64,000 nucleotides of DNA from Sphingomonas sp. (GTDB taxonomy: Bacteria > Pseudomonadota > Alphaproteobacteria > Sphingomonadales > Sphingomonadaceae). The stretch lies in NCBI RefSeq assembly GCF_003248515.1, contig NZ_QFOB01000002.1, positions 421,773-485,772 of the forward strand. Reading direction: 5' to 3'. Under the pieces are notes generated by a model. That model saw only the letters and a list, made by a program, of their open reading frames with translations. It ran no database searches and was not told the origin of the DNA. Each line of letters starts with the position of its first letter. The stretch's first letter is position 1. Below, piece after piece: positions 17,540 to 26,432 of this stretch. Position numbers and translations under genes: made by a program.

Positions 17540-18550
17540 ATGGCGCGATATACACGCGGGGAAGCTCGGGACTGGGCGCGCGAGGCTCTGAATGGCGTCG
17601 CGAGCGTCACCATACCGACGATGACCGCCGATTTCAGACAACTCAACGAACGCGCCATACGCCATGATATCGATCTGGCGGTGGAGCATGGTTTCGTTGG
17701 TACGCTGGCCTGTTCGGAAGTTGCGATCACGGCACCTGAGTATCGCCGCTTCTGCGAGATCGCGGCGGACCAGGCGGCGAACCGGCTATTCATTGTCCAT
17801 CACGCTGTTTTCAATACACTGGAAGATAATATCGAGGCGGCGAAGGCGGCCTATGACGCCGGCGCGGAACTGATGCTGCTCGGTTATCCTCCCTACTTTT
17901 TTCCGCAATCGCTGGATGAAGTCCACGCCTATACCAGGGCCCTGTGTGACGCGACGGACATGGCGGTCATGCTTTTCCCGATCCCGACATGGGGTTTCTC
18001 GCGCCTCCATCCGTCGGATCTGCCCGTTCCGCTGCTGCGGCGCCTGATCGACGAATGCCCCAACGTGGTCGCGATCAAGGCGGAAGGAGGCGCGCCGCAC
18101 ATCATGGCCGCGCTGGAGGTGCATCGCGCCTTCCACAAGGATGTCGTGATCAGTTCCCCGATCGAACATGAATATGTCGCGCTTTCGCAATTCATGCCGA
18201 TCCCGTTCTGCGGAACCAATTTCTCGGCCTATTATGGCCCCTGGCTGCCACGCATCCATGCCATGGTGCAGGCAGGCGATCACGCGGCCGCCACCGAAAC
18301 CTTCTATCGGCTGGATCCGGCCCGAAAGGCCTTTTACGGCGTCGCCAATTCAGGTGCCGGGCTGATCAACCGGATGATGTGGAAATATCAGTCCTGGTTG
18401 CAGGGCTATAATGGCGGCCCGCTCCGGCACCCGACCGGCCGTGTCTATCAGCGTGACATGACGCTGCTCCGCAAGGGGCAGGAAAATGCGGGCCTCGCGC
18501 CGACCTGCGATGCGGACGTCGCCTTCTTCCATGGGCGTCACCCGCAATGA
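17540..18550 (+). CDS. Dihydrodipicolinate synthase/N-acetylneuraminate lyase family aldolase
   Basis: A 336-residue class I pyruvate-type aldolase/lyase. The TIM-barrel core shows the Schiff-base lysine, Lys180 in VVAIKAEGG, and a GYPPYFF segment typical of hydratase-aldolases and related lyases. Such enzymes make or break C-C bonds next to pyruvate, as in hydratase-aldolases of aromatic side-chain degradation. The ATG at 17540 is 2 nt after the previous stop and has AGGA upstream. The C terminus (about 300-336) is longer than in DapA. Substrate unknown. Confidence 0.85.
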   Translation: MARYTRGEARDWAREALNGVASVTIPTMTADFRQLNERAIRHDIDLAVEHGFVGTLACSEVAITAPEYRRFCEIAADQAANRLFIVHHAVFNTLEDNIEAAKAAYDAGAELMLLGYPPYFFPQSLDEVHAYTRALCDATDMAVMLFPIPTWGFSRLHPSDLPVPLLRRLIDECPNVVAIKAEGGAPHIMAALEVHRAFHKDVVISSPIEHEYVALSQFMPIPFCGTNFSAYYGPWLPRIHAMVQAGDHAAATETFYRLDPARKAFYGVANSGAGLINRMMWKYQSWLQGYNGGPLRHPTGRVYQRDMTLLRKGQENAGLAPTCDADVAFFHGRHPQ

Positions 18551-18581
18551 CCCGCTCCCGCGACGGGAAAGGCTGTCGGGG

Positions 18582-19178
18582 ATGACGACGCGACGCGATT
18601 TTCTGCAGGCTTCGGCGATCATCGGTGCGGCGGGCATGGGCGGCGGCGCGCGCGCATCGTTTGGCATTATCGGCGCGCCGGAGCCCCGTCTCCTGATCGC
18701 CGACCGGCGTTATCCGGCGAGCCGCGCCTTCGGTGGTGCGGCCGCCGCCGGAGGCCGAACTGTCGTGATGACGGGGGGTGACGTGAGCGGCCTGTGGACC
18801 GGGCGGCTTCGTGCGCTCTGGCAAGATGGCGAGGCCGAGATTGCCGGCATGACCGGGTACGACGTTCTTTTCTGCCTCGAGCGTTTCGCCTGGGATCATC
18901 GCCATTGCGTGATCGCGCTGGTCGATCATGTTCCCGATGCCGCGGGCGGCTATCAGCATGTTGCGAGGACAAGCAGTTGCGAGCGCCTGGCCGAGGCGCT
19001 CGCGGCCGCACGTGCCGATTTTCCGGGCTTTCAGGCCCAGGCGCTCGGGGTTTTCGATCCCGAGCCTTCGCGCTGCCCGCCCAGCCACGCGCCGGGAAAA
19101 GGGATGGGGGGCGAACCGCTTGCCAGCTGGATCATTGCCCCCCGATCGCGCATCCGCCTGACCGGAGCATCGGCATGA
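18582..19178 (+). CDS. Tat-exported protein of unknown function
   Basis: A 198-residue protein with a twin-arginine signal at the N terminus (MTTRRDFLQASAIIGAAG, cleavage probably near residue 25). The mature part is not recognised; it has a PEPRLLIADRRYPASRAF segment and a GRTVVMTGGDVSGLWTGRL segment. Its last codon overlaps the VAO flavoprotein start (ATGA at 19175-19178), so it is translationally coupled to it. It may be a maturation or partner protein for the flavocytochrome. Homologues, if any, were not identified. Confidence 0.6.
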   Translation: MTTRRDFLQASAIIGAAGMGGGARASFGIIGAPEPRLLIADRRYPASRAFGGAAAAGGRTVVMTGGDVSGLWTGRLRALWQDGEAEIAGMTGYDVLFCLERFAWDHRHCVIALVDHVPDAAGGYQHVARTSSCERLAEALAAARADFPGFQAQALGVFDPEPSRCPPSHAPGKGMGGEPLASWIIAPRSRIRLTGASA

Positions 19179-20791
19179 TCCCGTCCGGTGTCAGCGCATC
19201 CGATTGGACGAAGGCACTCGCCGAATTCCGCACGGCGGTAGGGCCGGACTGGGTTTTCACCAGCGACGAGGATGTCGCTCTTTACCGCGACGCTTATTCT
19301 CCGGAATGGGGGGAGCCGACAGAACGGCTGGTCTCCGCCGCAATAGCCCCGGTGGAGCGCGAGCAGGTTCAGGCGATCGTCCGTACGGCCAACCGCTATC
19401 GCATTCCGATCTATCCGGTCTCGACCGGAAAGAATCTGGGTTATGGCGGTTCGGCGCCCAATCTTTCGGGCAGCGTCGTGCTCGATCTGAAGCGAATGCG
19501 GAAGATCGTCGAGGTTAACGACAAGCGCCATTTCGCGATCGTAGAACCGGGCGTCTCCTATTTCGATCTCCATCATCACATCCGCGCGAACAAGTTGCGA
19601 TCATGGATCGACTGTCCCGATCCGGGCTGGGGCAGCCTGGTTGGCAATGCGCTGGATCATGGTGTCGGCCATACGTTGACGAGCTATCGCGATCATTTCC
19701 AGTCGCATTGCGGCATGGAGATCGTGCTGCCCAATGGCGAGTTAATGCGCACGGGCATGGCGGCGCTGCCCGGATCGGAAACGTGGGCGGATTTTCGCTA
19801 CGGCTTCGGACCGCATGTCGACGGACTGTTCGGTCAGGGCAATTTCGGCGTCGTGACGAAGATGGGCTTCCATCTCATGCCACAGCCCGAGGCCTATCTC
19901 TCACGCGAGGTGCTGCTGCCCCGCCGCAAGGACATCATCGCACTCACGGAGATCGTCAACGAACTCGAATATCTCGGTATCATCGGCATGCCCGAATATT
20001 CGAGCCCGCTCGCGCCCTTCCGCTATACGAACATGGATACCGAGCTGAAGGCGCTGCTTGCGCGGCCGGACTCCTTCACCACCGATATCGTGGACGAATT
20101 TGCGGCGCGCCGCGGCCGGGCCGTCTGGGCCGTCAAGCTTCAGTTTTACGGCGCGCCGGAGGGGATATGCGCGAACTGGGAGAATGCGCGCTCGAGGCTG
20201 GAGAAGGTGATTCCCGGTCTGCGCGTCGGCGAGCAGGAGGATCTCCGCTTTCCCCTGACCGACGAGCAGGAGCAAGCCGTCGGCAAGAAGGTGCTCGTCG
20301 GCATACCCAACATGAACGTCTTTTCGCTTGGCGCGCGATCCGATCTCAATCCCCAGCCGCGTGATGGGCATCTGCTGTTCACCCCCATCATTCCGAAAGA
20401 CGGGGAGTCCATCCTGAAGGCCCAGTCCCTGTTCGCGGATGCGCTGCGCGGTACCGATCTGGAAACCGTCTATTCCGCGATCACCGCGCCTTACACCTGG
20501 ATTTACCGTGCGTTCGTGTTGGCGGCGGGCTTTCCCGTCTCGCGGGGGGATTCGGCGATCAATCGGCGATCGCGCGATGCGATGCGCCGGCTTATCGATC
20601 TGGGTGCTGCTCATGGCTATGGCGAATATCGCACACCGCCGCTGTTTCAGGATCAGGTGGCCGGAACCTACGGCTTCAACGACGGCATCCTTCGCCGCTT
20701 CAGCGAAACGCTGAAGGATGCCGTGGACCCCAACGGCATCATCGCCGCCGGGCGCGGCGGGATCTGGCCCCGGCATCTGAGGAAGGCATGA
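19175..20791 (+). CDS. VAO/4-cresol dehydrogenase-type FAD flavoprotein (flavocytochrome subunit)
   Basis: A 538-residue flavoprotein of the vanillyl-alcohol oxidase/p-cresol methylhydroxylase family. The PP-loop of the FAD domain is PVSTGKNLGYGGSAPNL (about 83-99), the substrate cap domain follows, and the C-terminal GYGEYRTPPLFQD and GGIWPRHLR segments match VAO, eugenol hydroxylase and PchF. It oxidises or hydroxylates the benzylic position of a para-substituted phenol. It overlaps the preceding Tat gene and the following cytochrome c gene by ATGA junctions, as expected for a PchF/PchC-type complex. It has no signal of its own, so export with a partner is possible. Substrate (alkylphenol or lignan) unknown. 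Confidence 0.88.
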   Translation: MIPSGVSASDWTKALAEFRTAVGPDWVFTSDEDVALYRDAYSPEWGEPTERLVSAAIAPVEREQVQAIVRTANRYRIPIYPVSTGKNLGYGGSAPNLSGSVVLDLKRMRKIVEVNDKRHFAIVEPGVSYFDLHHHIRANKLRSWIDCPDPGWGSLVGNALDHGVGHTLTSYRDHFQSHCGMEIVLPNGELMRTGMAALPGSETWADFRYGFGPHVDGLFGQGNFGVVTKMGFHLMPQPEAYLSREVLLPRRKDIIALTEIVNELEYLGIIGMPEYSSPLAPFRYTNMDTELKALLARPDSFTTDIVDEFAARRGRAVWAVKLQFYGAPEGICANWENARSRLEKVIPGLRVGEQEDLRFPLTDEQEQAVGKKVLVGIPNMNVFSLGARSDLNPQPRDGHLLFTPIIPKDGESILKAQSLFADALRGTDLETVYSAITAPYTWIYRAFVLAAGFPVSRGDSAINRRSRDAMRRLIDLGAAHGYGEYRTPPLFQDQVAGTYGFNDGILRRFSETLKDAVDPNGIIAAGRGGIWPRHLRKA

Positions 20792-21177
20792 CGATGCACA
20801 TCGCCAAGGCGGCCTTCCTGATCGCGGCGCTTTCGCCTTCGGCTGTGCGGGCCGCTCCGGATACACGGCATATGGCCGCGCTGCAGGAAGAAGGCAGAGC
20901 GGTCTTCAAGGAAAATTGTGCCTCCTGTCACGGACCGGGCATCGGAAATCCCGGTCTGGCGCATAAGCCCGGCACGGCGGCGTTGCAGGCCAAATATGCG
21001 GGCGCTGTTCCCGCACTGCTGGAGCAACGGACGGACATGGCGCCGGAAATGATCGCCTATTTCGTTCGCAACGGAATTTCGGTGATGCCGATGTTCCGCA
21101 AGACCGAGGTGAGCGACGCGCAATTGCGTGCGCTGGAGGCCTATCTCACGCGCAACAGCAAGCCGCCGCGCCGGTGA
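20788..21177 (+). CDS. Small c-type cytochrome, flavocytochrome partner
   Basis: A 129-residue exported monoheme cytochrome c. It has a signal peptide (residues 1-22, ending VRAAP), the heme motif C44-A-S-C47-H48 and axial Met at 100 or 102 in VMPMF. Size and position directly after a VAO-type flavoprotein match PchC of p-cresol methylhydroxylase and the cytochrome subunits of eugenol and pinoresinol hydroxylases. It accepts electrons from the flavin and hands them to the respiratory chain in the periplasm. Confidence 0.9.
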   Translation: MTMHIAKAAFLIAALSPSAVRAAPDTRHMAALQEEGRAVFKENCASCHGPGIGNPGLAHKPGTAALQAKYAGAVPALLEQRTDMAPEMIAYFVRNGISVMPMFRKTEVSDAQLRALEAYLTRNSKPPRR

Positions 21178-21225
21178 GACGGGTCCGGAAGCGGCGCGAC
21201 CGAACGATGGGAGTGGAGGGCAAGG

Positions 21226-22074
21226 ATGAAGGGTGATGATCCCCGGCTGAAGCCGCAATATCGGATGCCGAGAGTGTTCGGCGCGCTGCCTGGCCCGCGC
21301 AATGTTCCGAAGGACAGGCAGCATCTCCTCAACCGCCAGCGCAATCTCGCGCTTTCGATGACGATGCTGACCGACCGGGACGCGCTGGTCGAATTGCTTC
21401 CGCCGGGCTGCGTGCTGGATGGCGAGCCGCTGCTGACGCTCAATGCGCTTTACATGACCAACATCGGCTGGCTGGCCGGGCGCGGCTATGCGCTGATCAG
21501 CGCGGGCTTTCGGATAGCCCGTGATTCCCCGTCGCAGGGCCGGTTGACGGGCAATTTCCTCGCAGTCGTGTGGGAGAATATGGCCGATCCGATCCTGACG
21601 GGTCGGGAGGAACTCGGGTGGGCGAAGCTCTTTGCCGAAATCCCCGACCCCATCGCGATCGACACCGATCATGTCGGCAGCGCAGGCTGGGATGGATTTC
21701 GCTTCCTGGATTTCAGCATAAGGGAGTGCCGCGAGACGGATCCGTCGCCGGCCACAGCTTCCGGCAGCTTCCACTACAAATATGTTCCCGAAACCGGCGC
21801 CCTGGACCGGGCCGACGTTGAATATCTCGAATATTCGCCGCCCGGCGCCTTCGCGACGGGCTATGGCGGGATGACGGTCAGGCAACGCTTCACCGGCCGG
21901 GGCGATTTCGTTTTCCATCCGGCGCGCTGGGAGGACATTCCCTTCCAATATCCGATCATCAACGCGCTGGCGGCGCTGCCACGCCTCGAGATGCGGGAGG
22001 CAAGCGTCACGATCAGCGAAGCTGATGGAAAGATTGGGGATCCCGGAGGTGGCGCGCTGCGGAAGGTGACATGA
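21226..22074 (+). CDS. Acetoacetate decarboxylase-like protein (paralogue 1)
   Basis: A 282-residue protein of the acetoacetate decarboxylase superfamily. The segment GREELGWAK aligns with the Clostridium ADC active site GRELSAYPK, keeping the Schiff-base lysine (here Lys134) but not the second lysine that lowers its pKa. ADC-like proteins in this group, such as one studied from Rhizorhabdus wittichii, act as pyruvate aldolase-dehydratases rather than decarboxylases; a similar role is inferred here. A paralogue with the same lysine position lies at 41037. It ends the operon of cyclodeaminase-like, DHDPS-like, Tat, VAO and cytochrome genes. Confidence 0.85.
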   Translation: MKGDDPRLKPQYRMPRVFGALPGPRNVPKDRQHLLNRQRNLALSMTMLTDRDALVELLPPGCVLDGEPLLTLNALYMTNIGWLAGRGYALISAGFRIARDSPSQGRLTGNFLAVVWENMADPILTGREELGWAKLFAEIPDPIAIDTDHVGSAGWDGFRFLDFSIRECRETDPSPATASGSFHYKYVPETGALDRADVEYLEYSPPGAFATGYGGMTVRQRFTGRGDFVFHPARWEDIPFQYPIINALAALPRLEMREASVTISEADGKIGDPGGGALRKVT

Positions 22075-22291
22075 CGATATGTGCGTTCCGGCGGCGCTGT
22101 GCGGACGGTTTCGCTTTCTTCGTTAGTAACATCGTTCGGAACAATAGCCCTGAGATCAAGAGACGGGGGTGAAGCTCTACGTTCGGTGCACGGCTGCTAT
22201 GCAGTTGGCGCCGCTAGTCCACCCCTACGGAACAAGCCAAAAAGTCAGTTCGGATCGTCGACAGAATCGATCTTGAAACGGGGAGGATATC

Positions 22292-24655
22292 ATGAGGCAT
22301 GCAAAGGCACTGTTATTGTCGTCTGCGTTGGCATTGGTGCCCGGCGCGGTCATGGCGCAGGACGTTGCGCCTGTGGACAAGCGATCGCCAAAGTCCGCGG
22401 CGCGATCATCCGCGCAGCAGGCATCTTCGCGGGAGGCGGACAGCGGGCTCGAGGAGATCGTGGTCACGGCGGAGCGGCGCGAGGCGAGCGTGCAGCGCAC
22501 GGCCGTCGCGATCTCGGTGATCGGTGGCGCGGAACTCGCCAAGGCTGGCATCGCAAATCCCACCGCCCTGCTGGATTCTCTGCCGGGGCTGGATATCACC
22601 CGCTCCAATGTTAACGCGAACCTCAGCCTGCGTGGCCTGGGCGGTGGTGGCAGCACCCAATATGCTGATCCGGTGGTCGCCTTCAACGTGGGTGGCGTGC
22701 CGCTGAGCCGAACCTTCTCGCCGGCGTCTGCCGTCTATGACGTGCAGCGCGTCGAACTGCTGAAGGGGCCGCAGGGGACGCTCTATGGTCGCAACGCCAC
22801 CGTGGGCGCCCTGAACGTCATTCCCAATCAGCCATCCAACCATTTCGAAGGCGGCGCCACGGCCCAGTTCGGCAACTATTCCTCGAAGAACTTCAACGGA
22901 TATCTCAACGCGCCCCTGTCAGACGGCTTCGCGGCCCGCATCGCGGGGACATATAACAAGCATGATGGCTATCTTACCAACGGCTATGACGATGCCGACA
23001 ATTGGGGCGCGCGCCTGAGCCTGCGGGGCGAAGTGACGCCGAACCTGACGGTGCTGGCATGGGCCGATCTCTACCGGGATCGGTCGCGCGGCCCGGGTAC
23101 GATCGTGCGATATCCGACGCCGGGGCAGGCCTATCAGTTCCCAAACAACCCGTGGTTTTCCTATTCCCCGGCTGGCTGCGGCAATCCCGCTCTTTGCCCC
23201 ACCTGGGGGGACAGCGCCGGCGCCACCTTCGCGGCGCCGTTCCGTTCGCTTTCCGTGGTCGAGGATACGGGCTTTGTCCGTATCAACCAGGATATCTATG
23301 CCGGTCAGGTCGACTGGGATATCGGCTTCGCCAAGCTGACCATCCTTCCCGCGCACGTCGATACGGCGGTGGATACGCGCACGTTCAGCGGTGGCCTTAC
23401 CTATAATCTGCGCAACCGCACCTATCAAAATTCGGTCGAGACCCGATTGGCTTCGAATAATGATGGTCCGCTGAAATGGCTGATCGGCGGCATCTATTTT
23501 TACGAGCATATCAATTCGCGGCAGGATACGTTCGAGCCGAACGGATATCAGGTCCTCTACAGCCCCAATCTGACGGATGAGAGCGTCGGCCTGTTCGGGC
23601 AGGCGACCTATTCGATCACCAGCAGGCTGCGGGCCACAGGCGGCATTCGCTATACCAGCGAGACGAAGAAGCAGGACGGTTTCACCCTGCTGGACGGTGC
23701 CTTCACCGCGACGAGCTGTCCGTCGCCCGGTATTTTCGTCACGGGATCGACGACGGCGCTCGGTTATCTCTATCCTGTCGGCTATTGCCAGGTGCCGAAC
23801 CAGGGGCGACTGCATTTCACCAACGTCAGTTACAAGGCCGGCGTCGAATTCGATCTCGCCCGGCAATCCCTGCTCTATGCGAACGTGAGCACCGGCTTCA
23901 AGGCGGGCGGATTTTCGCCGGCGCTGCCGCCGAACACCTACAAGCCGGAAAAGCTGACAGCCTATGTGATCGGATCCAAGAACCGCTTCTTCGACAACAA
24001 GCTGCAGGTGAACCTCGAACTCTTCTACTGGGATTACAAGGATCAGCAGATCAGCCTGCTCCAGGCGCTACATCCCGCCGGGCAATCCTCCTACCCCGTG
24101 AATGTCGATGGCTATGTGAAGGGTGCGGAACTGGATGTTTCTGTTCGGCCCTTGAGCAACAGTGTCATATCGCTGGATCTCCTCTATGAACGCGGCAAAT
24201 ATGATGTCTATCCGACGGCGATCTCGTCAGTCGGGACGGTGGGCGGACTGACCGATTATCCGCGCGTCAATCTGCCTCGCTGGTCGGGCACGGTGAAGGC
24301 CGAGCAGGGCATACCGCTCAAGAATGGCGGCCGTGTCGTCATCGGTGCGGATACCCATTTCGAGAGCGGCACGTGGTTGCGCCCCGTGGCGGAGGCCGCG
24401 AGGCGACCGGGCGAATATCGTGATCCTTTTGCCACCGTAAACGCCTCGCTGGGCTGGGAGAGCAGCGATGCGAAGCTGAGCGTTACCCTGTTCGTCAACA
24501 ATATCGGCAACAAGGCTGTGATCGGCACGGGAACGGGCGGCGGGCTCGTCGCACCGGGCACATTCTATCGGCCCGCCGGCAATCCGGCCGACGCGCGCTT
24601 CGCGACGCTCCAGCCGCCTCGCACCTATGGCGTTCGCGCGGGCGTCAAATTCTAG
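22292..24655 (+). CDS. TonB-dependent outer-membrane receptor (paralogue 1)
   Basis: A 787-residue outer-membrane receptor. It has a signal peptide cut near VMAQD (residue 23), a plug domain with EIVVTAERRE and LLKGPQGTLYGRNATVGALN, and a 22-strand barrel ending in an aromatic residue (RAGVKF). It would import a large or scarce substrate using TonB energy. A 217-nt gap separates it from the ADC-like gene, so it may have its own promoter. It is closely similar to the receptor at 28052. No iron-siderophore genes are near, and its place among catabolic genes suggests an aromatic or other carbon substrate. Confidence 0.95.
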   Translation: MRHAKALLLSSALALVPGAVMAQDVAPVDKRSPKSAARSSAQQASSREADSGLEEIVVTAERREASVQRTAVAISVIGGAELAKAGIANPTALLDSLPGLDITRSNVNANLSLRGLGGGGSTQYADPVVAFNVGGVPLSRTFSPASAVYDVQRVELLKGPQGTLYGRNATVGALNVIPNQPSNHFEGGATAQFGNYSSKNFNGYLNAPLSDGFAARIAGTYNKHDGYLTNGYDDADNWGARLSLRGEVTPNLTVLAWADLYRDRSRGPGTIVRYPTPGQAYQFPNNPWFSYSPAGCGNPALCPTWGDSAGATFAAPFRSLSVVEDTGFVRINQDIYAGQVDWDIGFAKLTILPAHVDTAVDTRTFSGGLTYNLRNRTYQNSVETRLASNNDGPLKWLIGGIYFYEHINSRQDTFEPNGYQVLYSPNLTDESVGLFGQATYSITSRLRATGGIRYTSETKKQDGFTLLDGAFTATSCPSPGIFVTGSTTALGYLYPVGYCQVPNQGRLHFTNVSYKAGVEFDLARQSLLYANVSTGFKAGGFSPALPPNTYKPEKLTAYVIGSKNRFFDNKLQVNLELFYWDYKDQQISLLQALHPAGQSSYPVNVDGYVKGAELDVSVRPLSNSVISLDLLYERGKYDVYPTAISSVGTVGGLTDYPRVNLPRWSGTVKAEQGIPLKNGGRVVIGADTHFESGTWLRPVAEAARRPGEYRDPFATVNASLGWESSDAKLSVTLFVNNIGNKAVIGTGTGGGLVAPGTFYRPAGNPADARFATLQPPRTYGVRAGVKF

Positions 24656-24676
24656 GCGGAAGGCGGGTGTTCCGGG

Positions 24677-24713
24677 CTGATCGGCATGGCCTTGATGGGG
24701 CGATGCCGATCAG
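24677..24713. terminator. Bidirectional hairpin between convergent genes
   Basis: CTGATCGGCAT (24677-24687) pairs perfectly with ATGCCGATCAG (24703-24713), an 11-bp stem with a 15-nt loop, 22 nt after the TonB receptor stop and before the convergent hydrolase. It probably ends the receptor transcript. No strong T tract follows. Confidence 0.6.
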
Positions 24714-24843
24714 GCTCAATCACAGGGCCGAAGCAATTTCGAAGCGGACTGAACGGCTTGCCGGCCCGAAACGGAGAGCGGCGGGGAAAATCGGGCCGGT
24801 CTAGCAGACCGCCCCCCCTCCCACGCGTGGGAGCGAAGGTCCG

Positions 24844-25719
24844 CTATGCGCGACTTCGCCAAAAATCGAGGACATGCTTGTCGAACATGTCGGGGAATTC
24901 CCAATAAGCGGAATGTCCCGCGCCGGGTATGACGAAGAAGCGGCCTTTGGAAAGTCGCCGTCTATGCTCGTCAAACAGGGGCGGCGGCGCGTAGGAATCC
25001 GCATCCCCCGTGATCCACAGGCTGGGCATGGTGAGGCGACCCAGTTGTTCCCATTCTAATGTTCCTCGTGGTTGCGGCCCCAGCGGCGCCGTCCTCGATG
25101 TGCGCTCCAGTTCCTCCCATCGGGCCACGCCATCCGGGTTGGCCGCGCGGTAGATCGGGCCGAGTTCGCGGAAGGAGGCAGGGAGCTGGCTGAACGGCGC
25201 CGGGCGGAGCGCGTCATAGCGTCTGCGAAAAACCGGATCGGCCATATTCCCGATATGGTTTGCGATGACGAGGCTGAGGATCCGATCCGGATGGGCCACC
25301 GCGAAATCCAGCACCACACCTCCGCCGGCCGCGCTGCCGAGCGCGTGGAACCGGTTCAGCTTAAGGGCATCGACGATGCGGAGTAGATCCGCTGTCTGAT
25401 CCGGCTCGCTTCTGAACGTCTCCGTGCGCGATCGGGCATGGTCCCGCCGCGACCAGCTGATGACGCGATAGCCGGCGCTTGCATAGTGCGCTTCCTGCGC
25501 CTCCCAGACGAGCGCGCTGCCGGTCACCGGATGCGCAAGCAGCACCGGGATGCCCGTGCCGCCGCTGTCGCGCACATAGAGAGAGGCTTCCCCCACGTCG
25601 ATCCAGCTTTCCCGAGGGGACGGCAGCGCTGCCGACAACCGTCCCATGATCGCCATCGTCGCGATCCCCGCTCCCAGCGTCTGCCGTCGTGTCATCACGA
25701 CGCTTCGATCGACCATCAT
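24844..25719 (-). CDS. Exported alpha/beta-hydrolase-fold protein without nucleophile serine
   Basis: A 291-residue alpha/beta-hydrolase with a probable Tat signal (MTRRQTLGAGIATMA; the ATG at 25695 may be the true start). The nucleophile elbow reads G128-S-A130-A-G132, with alanine where the catalytic Ser should be (G-x-S-x-G). The acid (GDADSY) and the His (GAGHSAYWEF) remain. The core otherwise looks intact (LAHPVTGSALVW, VISWSRRDHARS). Members lacking the nucleophile, such as RutD or cofactor-free dioxygenases, do other chemistry; C-C cleavage or a binding role is possible. It is divergent from a cytochrome c/BBE pair. Confidence 0.85.
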   Translation of the reverse strand: MMVDRSVVMTRRQTLGAGIATMAIMGRLSAALPSPRESWIDVGEASLYVRDSGGTGIPVLLAHPVTGSALVWEAQEAHYASAGYRVISWSRRDHARSRTETFRSEPDQTADLLRIVDALKLNRFHALGSAAGGGVVLDFAVAHPDRILSLVIANHIGNMADPVFRRRYDALRPAPFSQLPASFRELGPIYRAANPDGVARWEELERTSRTAPLGPQPRGTLEWEQLGRLTMPSLWITGDADSYAPPPLFDEHRRRLSKGRFFVIPGAGHSAYWEFPDMFDKHVLDFWRSRA

Positions 25720-25987
25720 CCTGCTCCCGCTCTCTTATGCTGTCCTTGATGGTGATCGACCGTTTCGATCCTCGCAACATAAATTAGCACGTAGGAGAAT
25801 TAAATGTCTTGGTCGGTCCGGAGCGATGCCGGTGGGTGGCGAAGCGCGCGTGGGACGGAAGCGGCCTACCGAAGACGTGACGGGGCGCACGCGACGGGGA
25901 GGAGGGGAGCGGGCGGGGCGGCCTGCCACGAAGCGTATAGCTGATACCTCCGCTGCCGGCCTGTGAGGCGCCGGCCGGCTTTGTATC
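25720..25987. promoter_or_regulatory. Divergent intergenic region, hydrolase and cytochrome c
   Basis: A 268-nt gap. The AT-rich stretch at about 25775-25805 (CATAAATTAGCACG, GGAGAATTAAAT) may hold promoters. A GC-rich inverted repeat of GCCGGCC type (about 25956-25980) followed by TTTG sits just before the cytochrome gene and could act as a terminator for upstream transcription. Confidence 0.4.
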
Positions 25988-26392
25988 ATGCACGCGACAG
26001 AGAACAGATCAGGCGAGGGAAATTTGCTCCGGATATTGTTGATGATGGCCGTGATCGCCGGTGCGGCACCACAGGCCGCGCTGGCGCAGCCTGATCTTGC
26101 CAACGGCAAGCGTGTGTTCACGACCTGCTCCTACTGCCACGGCGCCAATGGAGAGGGCGCGGGAGTCGGGCCGCCGCTGAAGGGGGTCGTCGGCCGGAAG
26201 GCCGGCGCCGCGCCCGACTTTCCCTATAGCGAGGCGATGAAGACGGGCGGCATCACCTGGACGCCGGAACGGCTGGAAGCCTTCCTCGCGCATCCGATGC
26301 AGGACGTGAAAGGCACGCGGATGGCCTTTCCCGGCGTTTCCCGGCCGAAGGATCTGGCGGACGTCATCGCCTATCTCAAGACATTGAAATGA
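25988..26392 (+). CDS. Periplasmic cytochrome c, class I
   Basis: A 134-residue exported monoheme cytochrome with a signal peptide ending ALAQP (residue 34), heme motif C47-S-Y-C50-H51, and a distal Met in GTRMAFPGV, giving the classic c2/c550-like layout (NGKRVFTTC, GPPLKGVVGRKAG, LADVIAYLKTL). It precedes an exported BBE-type flavoprotein by 40 nt and is probably its electron acceptor. Confidence 0.92.
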   Translation: MHATENRSGEGNLLRILLMMAVIAGAAPQAALAQPDLANGKRVFTTCSYCHGANGEGAGVGPPLKGVVGRKAGAAPDFPYSEAMKTGGITWTPERLEAFLAHPMQDVKGTRMAFPGVSRPKDLADVIAYLKTLK

Positions 26393-26432
26393 GCCGCCCC
26401 ACGGGCGCACTCCGGAACAGATTGGGCTGAAG

